Source: Bacillus pumilus | GTDB lineage: Bacteria > Bacillota > Bacilli > Bacillales > Bacillaceae | Direction: 5' to 3' | DNA length: 64,000 bases | NCBI RefSeq assembly: GCF_024498355.1 | Contig: NZ_CP101833.1 | Span: 2,275,001-2,339,000, forward strand | Shown here: in pieces, positions 18,468 through 27,021 of the stretch | Numbering within the stretch: position 1 is the stretch's first letter | Layout of the letters: each line of letters starts with the position of its first letter | Translations under genes and position numbers: made by a program | Notes under the pieces: model-generated | The model's input: only the letters and a program-made list of their open reading frames with translations | Told to the model about the DNA's origin: nothing | Databases searched by the model: none

Positions 18468-18551
18468 TAATTCTTCTCCCGGAATTCTTCTCCCGGATTT
18501 TCTACTGGCGCTCCTCATAAAATCTTTCCTTCGTACCTATTCACCAACAAC

Positions 18552-18977
18552 TTAACCAATTGTTCTATTTCCTTCAAATTCATAAAATGCATGCGTTTGT
18601 TGTTTTAATTTTAGCATGCTGAATAGCTTTGGATTTAGCTTTTGAGCAGCTTGAGCGCTTACCCATTTTACTTCTTCAATATCATGATCCGGATCTAGAA
18701 TGTTCATCTGCCCGCCGATGATTTCAGCAAAGAAGGTCACGATGAGTGCATGATGCATTTTATCTTGAAAGAATGCTTCTCGAATCGAATGAAGTTCATT
18801 TATTTTTACTACATACCCTGTCTCTTCTATCACTTCACGGATGACAGCCTGCTGCAAGTGTTCACCTTTTTCCACAGCACCGCCTGGAAGTTCCCAATAT
18901 CCCTTTACATTCTTGACCATTAATATATTTTCTTTCACGTCATAAATAATAGCTGAAACCACGTCTACTCGTTTCAA
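18552..18977 (-). CDS. NUDIX hydrolase
   Basis: 141 aa MutT-type pyrophosphohydrolase. The NUDIX box is intact: GGAVEKGEHLQQAVIREVIE plus ETGY. The TTG start at 18977 (LKRVDVVSAII) is favoured by GAGGGGGA just upstream. The substrate is not predictable. Confidence 0.9.
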   Translation of the reverse strand: MKRVDVVSAIIYDVKENILMVKNVKGYWELPGGAVEKGEHLQQAVIREVIEETGYVVKINELHSIREAFFQDKMHHALIVTFFAEIIGGQMNILDPDHDIEEVKWVSAQAAQKLNPKLFSMLKLKQQTHAFYEFEGNRTIG

Positions 18978-19123
18978 ATGAATCCCCCTCAATTATTCAC
19001 CATTCACATCAATTGTCGAATTTATGGAACGAACTGTTCATTTCAATACATTCTCATTATACTGTAACCTTGATACGAAAGCGGCAGCAAAAAAGAATTA
19101 GTCAGCCTATTGGAGGCCTTAGC

Positions 19124-19255
19124 ATATGGATCATCATCATTTCACTTATTGTCCTAATAGGATTTACGTGAAATATCGTTTCTCTTTTGAGACAAATCAA
19201 AAAGGCGAACGAAAAAAGCATCCAACTGTTAGATCATCAAAAACCAAGAAAATAA
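19124..19255 (+). pseudogene. Remnant of a small membrane protein gene with an in-frame stop
   Basis: After TTGGAGGCC one frame reads a membrane segment (WIIIISLIVLIGFT), then TGA at 19169-19171, then in the same frame NIVSLLRQIKKANEKSIQLL and a stop at 19253. A membrane helix followed by a basic amphipathic helix is a common small-protein layout, so a W codon probably became TGA. The position where a start would be expected is ATA. A factor-independent terminator follows directly. An overlapping 49-codon frame from 19126 reads through the terminator and is not believed. Confidence 0.55.
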
Positions 19256-19256
19256 A

Positions 19257-19292
19257 TAAACCTCCTTTATCTTAGTAGGAGGTTTGTTTTTA
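19257..19292 (+). terminator. Terminator after the small-protein remnant
   Basis: AAACCTCCT / AGGAGGTTT hairpin followed by TGTTTTTAG, immediately after the remnant's final stop codon. Confidence 0.75.
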
Positions 19293-19364
19293 GATTTGAA
19301 TGGGTCATTGCGTGATTATGATGGAAACAGGAGGTACAACTTTATGACTTTGGGTCTTTTCCTT

Positions 19365-19556
19365 TCAACGGCTTCTCATCAAACAACATGTATCTGATTC
19401 GCTGAATATAATGGAACGAAATATGACCGAGCAGAAAAAGAGCCCAATCATCGCAAGAATATAAATGGGCAGCATCAAACCAGGTACATAGTTTACGATA
19501 AAAGCCAAACCAAACGCTGTCAGCATATATAGGCTGATCAACCTCATCAATACCAT
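19365..19556 (-). CDS. Small membrane protein, unknown
   Basis: 63 aa from the ATG at 19556, preceded by GGGAGGG. Two hydrophobic segments (LISLYMLTAFGLAFIVNY and LPIYILAMIGLFFCSVIF) and a short basic/cysteine-containing tail. Not recognised. The gap on its upstream side, beyond 19292, shows no other gene. Confidence 0.5.
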   Translation of the reverse strand: MVLMRLISLYMLTAFGLAFIVNYVPGLMLPIYILAMIGLFFCSVIFRSIIFSESDTCCLMRSR

Positions 19557-19612
19557 ATGAAGCCCTCCCACACTCACTTTAACATATTTTCCCTTTATTT
19601 TCATGATTCACT

Positions 19613-19646
19613 TTAAAAAAAGATGCGAATCCTAAGATTCGCATCA
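19613..19646 (-). terminator. Terminator after pdaC
   Basis: Perfect stem GATGCGAATC-ttag-GATTCGCATC on the minus strand followed by seven T, directly after the pdaC stop codon. Confidence 0.85.
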
Positions 19647-19649
19647 TCA

Positions 19650-21062
19650 TTACATATTCAATTCACCTTTCTTCGCACGCTCTTCCTTCCACTCTTCAAG
19701 CTCCGACACTGTCAATAATTGATACCCTTGTTTGGTCAATTCTTTGATAATCGTGACAGCTGCGTTTGCTGAGGTGTCATAGATGTCGTGCATTAAGACG
19801 GTTTCTCCGCTAGACGCATGCGCTAGAATGTAGTTGGCGACGTACTGACTGTTTCGATATTTCCAGTCTTCAGGATCTACATCCCAAAGGGTGACTTTCA
19901 TGTGAACAGCCTCGTTGATTTGCTGATTTGTTCCACCATATGGCGGTCTAAAGTGAGTCGGTGTGAACCCGCCTGCTTTTTCAATGATTTGCTGCGTCTC
20001 TTCTACTTGTTTGATGGCTTGTTTTAATGGCAGTCTTGTGAGTAAAGGGTGGTTATAGGAATGATTTCCGATTTCATTTCCACCCTTTCGGATTTCATTC
20101 AGCATATCTGGATAATACTGCACCCTGCTCCCTAATACAAAAAATGTCGCATGTCCTTTGTTTTCTTTTAAGGCTGTTAAAATTTTTGAGGTCGTTGATG
20201 GATTTGGCCCATCATCAAATGTGAGTGCAATGGCTTTTTGGCTTGGATTGAATGTTGACTGTTTTGGCAGTTTCACGATCTTTCTTTTTGGAATCGGCTC
20301 TTTTTTCTCATTTTTGTTCTTTTCTTTATTGATGTATTCAGGCTTTAACATTCCTTTAAGAAGTGTTTTCTTAATCGCTAACACTTGAGGGCCTTGCTTA
20401 TCTGATGCAATTTGTCCAGCTGGAAAGTAGAATTCGATATAATGATCCTTGATAGCAAAATGCTGATAATGCTTCGCCGCTGGAGACGTTCCTTGTTTGA
20501 GCAAATGCTGATTTTCAGCAAGAGAGCGATCTTTTTTTAACTCCTCAAATGTCATATGAGACAGTTTTTGCAGACTTTCTTTTTTTGATAAAAATAGATC
20601 ATCTATCGATAAAAATTGCTGTTTCTTGAAATCAAAGTTGAACATCTTCGTTTGATGTGCACCTTTTACTCCGCCTTTCAATTCAAATGTATTGAATTTG
20701 ACCGCAACGGTTTGCTTGGCATAATGAGTGATCTCGTAATCTATGTTTAATTCGTAGCGATTCTCTTCATCGACATCACTTGCTTCGCTAAATGATGTTT
20801 TGAACCTGTCCAGCACTGTTTCTGCAAATCTTTTCATCTCTTGATCTAGCTTTTTTTGATGAAACACTGGATGGTTGACAGCATATCGCATGTATCTCCC
20901 GTCATTCACGAGGGTGACAATTTCAACTTCTTTATAGCTCGCATCTGGTTCTATTTTCTTCTTCTCTGTCCCGCTTGCCTGCTGGTTATGATAAAACGCA
21001 GCGATACCGATGACGATCGCAAGTCCGCATAGGACGAGACTGACCTTCCCTTTAATTGACAC
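19650..21062 (-). CDS. pdaC: Peptidoglycan N-acetylmuramic acid deacetylase, PdaC type
   Basis: 470 aa, close to the 467 aa of B. subtilis PdaC. An N-terminal membrane anchor is followed by a DUF4163/DUF3298-like extracellular region (about residues 45-235). The C-terminal NodB deacetylase domain carries LTFDDGPNPS, NHSYNHP, RPPYGG and LMHDIYDT. PdaC confers lysozyme resistance in B. subtilis. The GTG start has GAGAGGAG upstream. It is a single-gene unit with its own terminator. Confidence 0.9.
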   Translation of the reverse strand: MSIKGKVSLVLCGLAIVIGIAAFYHNQQASGTEKKKIEPDASYKEVEIVTLVNDGRYMRYAVNHPVFHQKKLDQEMKRFAETVLDRFKTSFSEASDVDEENRYELNIDYEITHYAKQTVAVKFNTFELKGGVKGAHQTKMFNFDFKKQQFLSIDDLFLSKKESLQKLSHMTFEELKKDRSLAENQHLLKQGTSPAAKHYQHFAIKDHYIEFYFPAGQIASDKQGPQVLAIKKTLLKGMLKPEYINKEKNKNEKKEPIPKRKIVKLPKQSTFNPSQKAIALTFDDGPNPSTTSKILTALKENKGHATFFVLGSRVQYYPDMLNEIRKGGNEIGNHSYNHPLLTRLPLKQAIKQVEETQQIIEKAGGFTPTHFRPPYGGTNQQINEAVHMKVTLWDVDPEDWKYRNSQYVANYILAHASSGETVLMHDIYDTSANAAVTIIKELTKQGYQLLTVSELEEWKEERAKKGELNM

Positions 21063-21187
21063 AATGATTCTCCTCTCGTGATGCCGCCATGCCTGGATGA
21101 CGTGTGTTTGTAGGATAGACTTTGCGTCACTCCTTTTTAGTTTGCCAAAAACACAATTGTCACATTTTCGTCACAATTAAGAAAGGA

Positions 21188-21217
21188 TGAAAAAAAGGGC
21201 TTGATCTCTCAGCCCTT
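21188..21217 (-). terminator. Terminator after the caspase-like gene
   Basis: AAAGGGCT / AGCCCTTT stem on the minus strand followed by a T run. Confidence 0.75.
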
Positions 21218-21220
21218 TGA

Positions 21221-21775
21221 TTATTTTTGCATATATAGTTGAAATAATTTCGTTTCTTCATCAATAGAGCTCGCTCGATCAAAAGCCGCTCTAACCGTCT
21301 TCGTGTTGTTCATGAGCTCATACAGCATTGTCAGTACAAAGATAAATGCCGCATCTCCATCAATGTAATCATCAGGGGCTGTATAGGACAATGCACCTGC
21401 TTCTAAAAAGGCTTCTGCAAGTTTTTTCTCACCTAGTGTGCAGCCGGTTGATATGACGTGAACCCCTTTTAAGGAAGCATACCGCTTGATTTCATCCGCT
21501 CCAAAAGTTGCACCTCTAGGCTCCCCATCTTCGTATACATCTTCCCCTAACTCCGGCATGAGAAACGCTCCTTCGTCCCCGTGAAAAGATAAAAGAAGGT
21601 AGTCCGTCTCCCTTCTATTTCTCCCAGATAACACATCAATCAGATCATTGGGTCTGCCTATCCAATGCATATCGACTTTAGCACCAAAGTTCTCAAATGC
21701 TGCACGCAGGGCAAAAGATTCTAACTCACTATTTGGTCCTGCTGCTAATGTGATGCACATGGCCTGTTGTTTCAC
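21221..21775 (-). CDS. Small caspase/CHAT-fold-like protein
   Basis: 184 aa from the GTG at 21775 (GAGGAGAT upstream). The order of elements fits a caspase-hemoglobinase fold: strand LLLSFHGDEG with His65, strand HVISTGCTLG with Cys112, then GALSYTAPDDYIDGDAA and a helix MLYELMNNTKTVRAAFDRA. Segments of the GA-x-x-Y-x-x-P-x-x-Y-x-DG-x-AA type are seen in CHAT proteins. There is no signal peptide, TPR or effector domain. The neighbouring acetyltransferase is broken, so no partner is evident. The fold call is inference from motif spacing; the gene looks intact. Confidence 0.65.
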   Translation of the reverse strand: MKQQAMCITLAAGPNSELESFALRAAFENFGAKVDMHWIGRPNDLIDVLSGRNRRETDYLLLSFHGDEGAFLMPELGEDVYEDGEPRGATFGADEIKRYASLKGVHVISTGCTLGEKKLAEAFLEAGALSYTAPDDYIDGDAAFIFVLTMLYELMNNTKTVRAAFDRASSIDEETKLFQLYMQK

Positions 21776-22253
21776 TTTTATCTCCTCCAAACGATGATAA
21801 GAATAAAACCATTTTTTCCTCATCTGCATATGTATCATTCATATTTAAAGCTTTTTCTTCTACAGCATACGACTCAAATCCAACGGACCTGTACAGGAGA
21901 TTGGTTGTCACCACTATGAGTCCTTTCTTTCTCGTGCGAAGGACAGAGCTTTCGTCATCAGGGCCTTGCCTATTCCTTGTCCGCGGCCAGCAACCGTTAC
22001 ATGCATGGCTGTCACATTTGCGCGGTGCTTTCATTTCTGCAAGGTTTCACTGAGCCCGCCAGCTGACCTTGATGAAAGGCGCCAAATGTCTACATAGATT
22101 GCGCCGAAGAAAAATGCGCCGTGTATTTGTTCTTTCTATCTATTTTCTCTTCTTCATAGCTCATAGCAAAGCCCTCTGGGTTTAATCGAGTGCTTCTAAT
22201 CTCAAGGCTGCATATTCTCGAGCATCACCTGATGTTAACAATCGAATATTCAG
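21729..22253 (-). pseudogene. Degenerate GNAT acetyltransferase
   Basis: Pieces of one N-acetyltransferase lie in different frames: IRLLTSGDAREYAALRLEAL, then NPEGFAMSYEEE, then FHQGQLAGSV, then NVTAMHVTVAGRGQGIGKAL (acetyl-CoA site) and LYRSVGFESYAVEEKALN. At least three or four frameshifts are needed to join them. A TTGGAGAC lies upstream of a CTG where the start would be. The 3' end overlaps the start of the caspase-like gene. Confidence 0.85.
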
Positions 22254-22336
22254 AAAACCGTCTCCAAAAGAATGATTGATACTTCCAATTTTATCTTAAA
22301 AATAACTTTTGATCAAAATTTTACTCATAAAAATAA

Positions 22337-22366
22337 AAAGGCATCCCATAAAAGGATGCCCCTATT
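22337..22366 (-). terminator. Terminator after the CotD-like gene
   Basis: GGCATCC-ttttatg-GGATGCC on the minus strand followed by TTTTTATTTTT. Confidence 0.8.
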
Positions 22367-22382
22367 CCTCCTCAACATCACA

Positions 22383-22676
22383 TTACCACTTACAGCGTTT
22401 TACCGGACGGCAGCAAGGGTTCTTGATATCCCTGCCGCAATCGTATTCTTCCACAATATACTCGTTTTGAGTAGATTGCGTGACAGGATAGTAGTTTTCA
22501 ATTCTCTTGATGTTTTTATTGACGTTTGTGATATGCGTTGGATGAATTTTTCTGATGGTTTGTTCATTCGTTGTCGTGTTGACAATTTGACGTGTGGGGA
22601 AAACAACCGTTTCATCTCCTCCTTGGTTTCCTCTGCGAGGCCCAAAGAAAAAATCATCTAATCTATTCCGGCTCAT
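22383..22676 (-). CDS. CotD family spore coat protein
   Basis: 97 aa. It contains the CotD-type centre IHPTHITNVNKNIKRIENYYP (His-Pro-x-His followed by TNVN) and a cysteine-rich tail (CGRDIKNPCCRPVKRC). CotD-type proteins belong to the inner coat and are made in the mother cell. AGGGGG precedes the ATG. It is longer at the N-terminus than B. subtilis CotD and may be a paralogue rather than CotD itself. Confidence 0.75.
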   Translation of the reverse strand: MSRNRLDDFFFGPRRGNQGGDETVVFPTRQIVNTTTNEQTIRKIHPTHITNVNKNIKRIENYYPVTQSTQNEYIVEEYDCGRDIKNPCCRPVKRCKW

Positions 22677-22816
22677 CTTAAAACCCCCTTCAAGTTGTCT
22701 TTCACTTACACTCTATCGTATGCAAGAGGCGTCTTTCGTGACTAGATGCTTGTCTATTTTTAAAAAATCCACCATCCATCTAGTTTTCTCTTTCTTTACA
22801 AAAGGGTAAATTTAAC

Positions 22817-22834
22817 ATATCATACAAATGATAT
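22817..22834. promoter_or_regulatory. Palindrome upstream of the secreted 104-residue protein
   Basis: ATATCAT-acaa-ATGATAT, perfect 7-bp arms, 20 bp before the start codon region. It includes CATACAAAT, which also resembles a sigma-E -10 box. It is an operator or promoter candidate only. Confidence 0.35.
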
Positions 22835-22853
22835 CTGTAAAGAAAGGACATCG

Positions 22854-23168
22854 ATGAAAACAAAACATAAGCTCTTTTTGTTCATTACATTACTCGTCAT
22901 CATCACTCTTCCACTGCTGTCACCTATCATTTTTACAAATGCGACTGAAAAAGGAGCCATCCGGCAGGCTATTTATCAAGAAGGCTATCCTTATCAAAGC
23001 TACTTTGCCATTTTGCAAAAAAAGAATCATGTAGATCCTCAGGATGGCCAGCTTTATGATGTGTATTGGCATGCTTGGAAAAGTGAAACAGGGATGACGC
23101 CTTCCGTCTGCTATTCAAAAAAGGTAGAAGAAAAAGAATATGAGGTCAGCTGCGGAACTGCGCCATGA
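22854..23168 (+). CDS. Small secreted or membrane-anchored protein, unknown
   Basis: 104 aa with an N-terminal hydrophobic segment (LFLFITLLVIITLPLLSPII), either a signal peptide or an anchor. The extracellular part is Tyr/Lys rich with two cysteines (VCYSKK and VSCGTAP) that could form a disulfide. AAAGGA precedes the ATG. Not recognised. It is followed by a small cytosolic gene on the same strand, 35 bp away. Confidence 0.6.
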   Translation: MKTKHKLFLFITLLVIITLPLLSPIIFTNATEKGAIRQAIYQEGYPYQSYFAILQKKNHVDPQDGQLYDVYWHAWKSETGMTPSVCYSKKVEEKEYEVSCGTAP

Positions 23169-23203
23169 CCTTTCCACTCATCATGAAATAAGAGGTGAAC
23201 CAT

Positions 23204-23416
23204 ATGATCAATCCGACACAAACCATCGAACGTAACAAGCTAGACATTGCCCTTGAACTCACTCAATTGCATTTGAATCAATATGAAACGAATCATCCTG
23301 ATCAGCTGAGTGAAATCTATGCGAAATATTATGCGCTGCTTGAAGTTCTGGATTTGTCTTCCTATGATCAATTAATTGATTTACTGCCAGATGATCTTAA
23401 AAATACGCTTGAGTAA
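23204..23416 (+). CDS. Small cytosolic protein, unknown
   Basis: 70 aa, acidic and probably all helical (IERNKLDIALELTQLHLNQY; LSEIYAKYYALLEVLDL). The start at 23204 follows AAGAGGTGAACC. Not recognised. It probably shares a transcript with the upstream secreted protein gene and ends at a strong bidirectional terminator. Confidence 0.6.
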   Translation: MINPTQTIERNKLDIALELTQLHLNQYETNHPDQLSEIYAKYYALLEVLDLSSYDQLIDLLPDDLKNTLE

Positions 23417-23453
23417 GAAAACCATCTATCCACGTGGGATAGATGGTTTTCTT
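23417..23453. terminator. Bidirectional terminator between the small protein gene and the ara operon
   Basis: GAAAACCATCTATCC-acgt-GGGATAGATGGTTTTC, nearly perfect 15-16 bp arms with T run on the right and A-rich sequence on the left. Confidence 0.85.
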
Positions 23454-24793
23454 TATACACGTGCCGCCATATCGGTTTCGATTTGCTCTAAGCTTCTTCC
23501 TTTTGTTTCGACTAAAACAAAGCGGGTGAACAATAGTCCGATTAAGCAGATAACCCCAAATGAAGAGAAGATGACCCCAAAGCTGAATTGATCAGCCAAG
23601 ATGGGGAAAACGAGTCCGACTGCTAACGACCCCGTCCAGTTAAAGGCAGATGAAATACCTGCTCCAATGCCCCTGACAGAGAGCGGAAAGATTTCGCCGA
23701 TGATGATCCAAGTGATCGGCGCCCAAGAGAAGGCATAGCACAAAATAAAGCAGCAAAGTGAAATCAATGTGACCCAGTTTAAAATCCCTTCACTGACTCC
23801 GAGTGCACCTAATGCCGCTGGTGCAAAGAAGGAAAGTGCCATTCCTGTTCCCCCTACTGTAAGGATCGTTCGGCGGTCAAACCGATCGACAAATTGCAAA
23901 AAGATAACAGTTGTCACAACGAAAATGACACCAACGATGACTGTAAAACCCGCTGCGACCTGCGGAGCAAGACCGACATTTCTAGCGATACTCGTTGCAT
24001 AATACACAATGGAGTTGGCCCCCTGTATTTGCTGAAGGGTGGCCATCCCAACCCCAATGAAGAGTGCCATTCGGAATTTCTTTTGGAACAATTGACGAAT
24101 ACCTGAGCGTTCTTCTTTTGCGACTTCTAAAATTTCCTGCATTTCTGCTTCGATTTCTTCACGGGAAGAGCGCAGTGACCCTAATACTTCCCGTGCTTTA
24201 TGAGCCATTCCGTGTTTAATTAAATATCTCGGAGATTCAGGAAGTTTGAGCATGCCAATATAAAGCACGATGGCAAATAAAGCGGCACTTCCCAGCATCC
24301 AACGCCAGCTGTCTGGGATGGGCTCAAACACAAACGCGACAATATAGCTGAGCAATAGTCCGCTCACAATCATGAGCTGATTGAGCCCAGACAATTTCCC
24401 GCGGATTTTAGCAGGAGCGATTTCAGACATGTAAGCCGGCACCAAAGATGAGGCTGTTCCTACTGCTGTCCCTAAAAAGATACGAGCAATGGTTAATGAA
24501 ATCTCTTCTGGTGCGATAGCTGATCCGATAGCTCCGACAAAAAAGATGATCGATGAGACCAAAATGAGCTTTCTGCGGCCGAACTTATCCCCCATAAGAC
24601 CGCTTAAAATCGAACCAATGATTGCCCCGCCCATTAATGAAGAGACGACGATCCCAAGCCATAATGGACTGAGCTGAAATTCTTCCTGAATATGTCCTTC
24701 CGCCCCTGCAATAATGCCAATATCATATCCGAATAAGATTCCTGCAAAGGACCCGAAAAAGAAGATAAATTTACTTGACACTTTTTTCTCCAA
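23453..24793 (-). CDS. araE: Sugar:proton symporter (MFS), arabinose operon
   Basis: 446 aa, 12 membrane helices. It has the sugar-porter signatures GDKFGRRK after helix 2, RIFLGTAVGTASSLVPAYMSE in helices 4-5, PESPRYL in the central loop and a C-terminal VETKGRSLEQIE. Arabinose specificity is inferred from its place as last gene of the araB-araD-araA cluster. In B. subtilis araE lies elsewhere, divergent from araR. The symbol is therefore functional rather than a proven orthology. Confidence 0.82.
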   Translation of the reverse strand: MEKKVSSKFIFFFGSFAGILFGYDIGIIAGAEGHIQEEFQLSPLWLGIVVSSLMGGAIIGSILSGLMGDKFGRRKLILVSSIIFFVGAIGSAIAPEEISLTIARIFLGTAVGTASSLVPAYMSEIAPAKIRGKLSGLNQLMIVSGLLLSYIVAFVFEPIPDSWRWMLGSAALFAIVLYIGMLKLPESPRYLIKHGMAHKAREVLGSLRSSREEIEAEMQEILEVAKEERSGIRQLFQKKFRMALFIGVGMATLQQIQGANSIVYYATSIARNVGLAPQVAAGFTVIVGVIFVVTTVIFLQFVDRFDRRTILTVGGTGMALSFFAPAALGALGVSEGILNWVTLISLCCFILCYAFSWAPITWIIIGEIFPLSVRGIGAGISSAFNWTGSLAVGLVFPILADQFSFGVIFSSFGVICLIGLLFTRFVLVETKGRSLEQIETDMAARV

Positions 24794-24838
24794 GTGGATA
24801 ACCCCCTCACTTAATAAACCGCTTTCATTTCACCCAAT

Positions 24839-24862
24839 GATTCTACTGTAAACAGCAGAATC
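24839..24862. repeat. Inverted repeat between araA and the symporter gene
   Basis: GATTCTACTGT-aa-ACAGCAGAATC, 11-bp arms with one wobble and no T run. It may be an RNA processing or stability hairpin that sets different expression of enzyme and transporter. Confidence 0.5.
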
Positions 24863-24877
24863 TATTTCACCCTTCAT

Positions 24878-26299
24878 TTATAAAACCACATATTCTGCAT
24901 TCACAAGCTTTGCAAAATGAACAATTTGATCAACCGTTAAATTGAGAGACACGACTGTATGATGACCGCCGCCTTGTTCGATCCATGCTTTGACTCCGTC
25001 CTGAAAGTTCGGCTTGATTTTCCAGAGCACACGGGCAACTGGTAAATGAGGTGCTGCTTCCTGCGGTTCAAAGGCCTCAACTTCTTGAATCAGCCATTTG
25101 AAATGCGTTCCAAAATCAGCGATGGAGACAACAACGCCCTCCCCTGCTTTTCCATCAAACACAAGACGCGCTGGATCTTCCCGATTTCCAATGCCAAGTG
25201 GAGACACGACAATGACGGGTTTCGTATTTGCAAGTGCTGGATCTACTTCTAACATATGAGATTGCAGCACCGCTTCCTGCCCAGAGGTCATTTCATACGT
25301 GTAGTCCTCCATAAAACCAGTTGCTTGATGATGACTCATCACCTTTAATAAACGGTCCAGTGCGGCAGTTTTCCAATCGCCTTCACCAGCAAAGCCATAT
25401 CCCTTTGCCATCAGCCGCTGAACCGCAAGTCCAGGCAGCTGCTTCATGCCATGTAAATCCTCAAAGTTTGTCGTAAAGGCATTGTAGCCGCCTTCATCTA
25501 AGAAACGTTTGATGGCGATTTCATAGCGCGCTTGCACCTTTACACTTCTTTCCCATTCTTCAACCGAATAACTCCCATAATGAACGTCATATTGCGTCAA
25601 ATAATCAGCAAATAGTGCATCCACTTCTGCTTCTTCCACTCTGTTTACATATTCGACGAGATCACCTATCCCAAAGTAATCAACAGTCCAGCCTAGTTGG
25701 ATCTGAGCTTCAATTTTATCTCCTTCTGTCACAGCAACATGGCGCATATTGTCACCAAACCGAGCCACTTTGATGTGAAAGCTCTCTTGGTAGGCAGCAG
25801 CGACGTCCATCCAATCAGCGATTTGCTGCTTCACCTCTGGTTTAGACCAATGACCGGCGACAATTTGGTTCTGTTTATTTAAGCGTGCATTGATATAGCC
25901 ATACTCTCTGTCTCCATGTGCAGATTGATGGAGATTCATATAGTCCATATCAATCGTGTCCCATGGAATCTTTTCATAATATTGAGTGACGAGATGCAGG
26001 AGAGGCTTTTGCAAAAGAGACGTACCGCGTATCCACATTTTTGCTGGAGAAAATGTGTGCATCCAAGTCATCACACCGATCACCTCATCACGATAGTTGA
26101 TCTCTTTCATCAGCTGTGTGATTTGATCCGCGCTGACAGCCAGCTCCTGCAATATAATTGGATAAGGTAGTAAACCGCTCTCATTTAAGGCATCCGTTAT
26201 CTTCTGTGCATCTGCCTTTACTTGCTGCAGTGCTTCATCTCCATATAAGTGCTGTGACCCGACGACAAACCAACATTCTTTTTTCTGACTTGTTAACAT
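24878..26299 (-). CDS. araA: L-arabinose isomerase
   Basis: Converts L-arabinose to L-ribulose with a divalent metal. 473 aa (B. subtilis 496). The N-terminus reads CWFVVGSQHLYGDEALQQV, the metal-site region includes NFEDLHGMKQLPGLAVQRLM, and the C-terminal EQGGGHHTVVSL carries conserved histidines. It lies 17 bp after araD in the operon. Confidence 0.96.
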   Translation of the reverse strand: MLTSQKKECWFVVGSQHLYGDEALQQVKADAQKITDALNESGLLPYPIILQELAVSADQITQLMKEINYRDEVIGVMTWMHTFSPAKMWIRGTSLLQKPLLHLVTQYYEKIPWDTIDMDYMNLHQSAHGDREYGYINARLNKQNQIVAGHWSKPEVKQQIADWMDVAAAYQESFHIKVARFGDNMRHVAVTEGDKIEAQIQLGWTVDYFGIGDLVEYVNRVEEAEVDALFADYLTQYDVHYGSYSVEEWERSVKVQARYEIAIKRFLDEGGYNAFTTNFEDLHGMKQLPGLAVQRLMAKGYGFAGEGDWKTAALDRLLKVMSHHQATGFMEDYTYEMTSGQEAVLQSHMLEVDPALANTKPVIVVSPLGIGNREDPARLVFDGKAGEGVVVSIADFGTHFKWLIQEVEAFEPQEAAPHLPVARVLWKIKPNFQDGVKAWIEQGGGHHTVVSLNLTVDQIVHFAKLVNAEYVVL

Positions 26300-26316
26300 A
26301 GAAATCCCTCTTTTCT

Positions 26317-27021
26317 TTATCTTGAAGGTTTTTGTCCATAATACGCATGCGCACCATGTTTTCTTAAGTAGTGTTTATCCAAAATTCGCTGCGGAAGAGG
26401 CTCCGCATATTCGTTCAATTGCTTTGCAAACAGATTCATTTTGGCTACTTCGTCTAAAACCACACTGTTCGTTACCGCACTTTTTGCATCTTTCCCCCAT
26501 GTAAATGGACCATGACCTTGAAGCAAAACACCAGGTACCGCCATCACATCTATCTTTCTTTTCTCAAATGTTTCAATGATCAGCCGGCCCGTTTCCACCT
26601 CATATCCGCGATTTACTTCTTCTTCTGTGAGAAATCGAGCGCACGGAACAGGGCCGTAAAATGTATCCGCGTGAGTCGTGCCCATTGCTGGTAAATCGAG
26701 ACCAGCTTGCGCCCATACGGTTGCCCACATGGAATGGCTATGTGAAATACCGCCAATTTCCTCATAGTGTTTGTAAAGAACAGCATGTGTGGCTGTATCT
26801 GAAGAAGGACTGAACTCCCCTTCCACTACTTGCCCGTCAAAGTCGACAACGACCATGTCTTCCGCTGATAGTTGGTCATACTCTATGCCGCTCGGCTTAA
26901 TGACAAACAAACCGCTGTCACGATCGCACGCACTGACATTGCCCCATGTAAATTTCACAAGTCCGTATTTTGGCAGATCTAAATTCGCGTGAAACACTTC
27001 TTCTTTTAACCGCTCTAACAT
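26317..27021 (-). CDS. araD: L-ribulose-5-phosphate 4-epimerase
   Basis: Class II aldolase-fold epimerase producing D-xylulose 5-phosphate. 234 aa. FTWGNVSACDRDSGLFVIKPSG carries the phosphate-binding region, GGISHSHSMWATVWAQ and THADTFYGPVPCAR carry the zinc histidines. It overlaps the araB end by 7 bp; AAAGGAGTG precedes the ATG. Confidence 0.96.
   Translation of the reverse strand: MLERLKEEVFHANLDLPKYGLVKFTWGNVSACDRDSGLFVIKPSGIEYDQLSAEDMVVVDFDGQVVEGEFSPSSDTATHAVLYKHYEEIGGISHSHSMWATVWAQAGLDLPAMGTTHADTFYGPVPCARFLTEEEVNRGYEVETGRLIIETFEKRKIDVMAVPGVLLQGHGPFTWGKDAKSAVTNSVVLDEVAKMNLFAKQLNEYAEPLPQRILDKHYLRKHGAHAYYGQKPSR

Noticed and set aside
19126..19272. 49-codon frame starting MDHHHFTYCP
   Set aside because: It runs through a strong terminator hairpin and has a shadow-like composition; the alternative frame with membrane plus basic helix explains the region better.
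24820..24834. cre-like TGAAAGCGGTTTAT before the ara symporter
   Set aside because: Two mismatches at conserved 3' positions of the cre consensus; kept only as a weak possibility.
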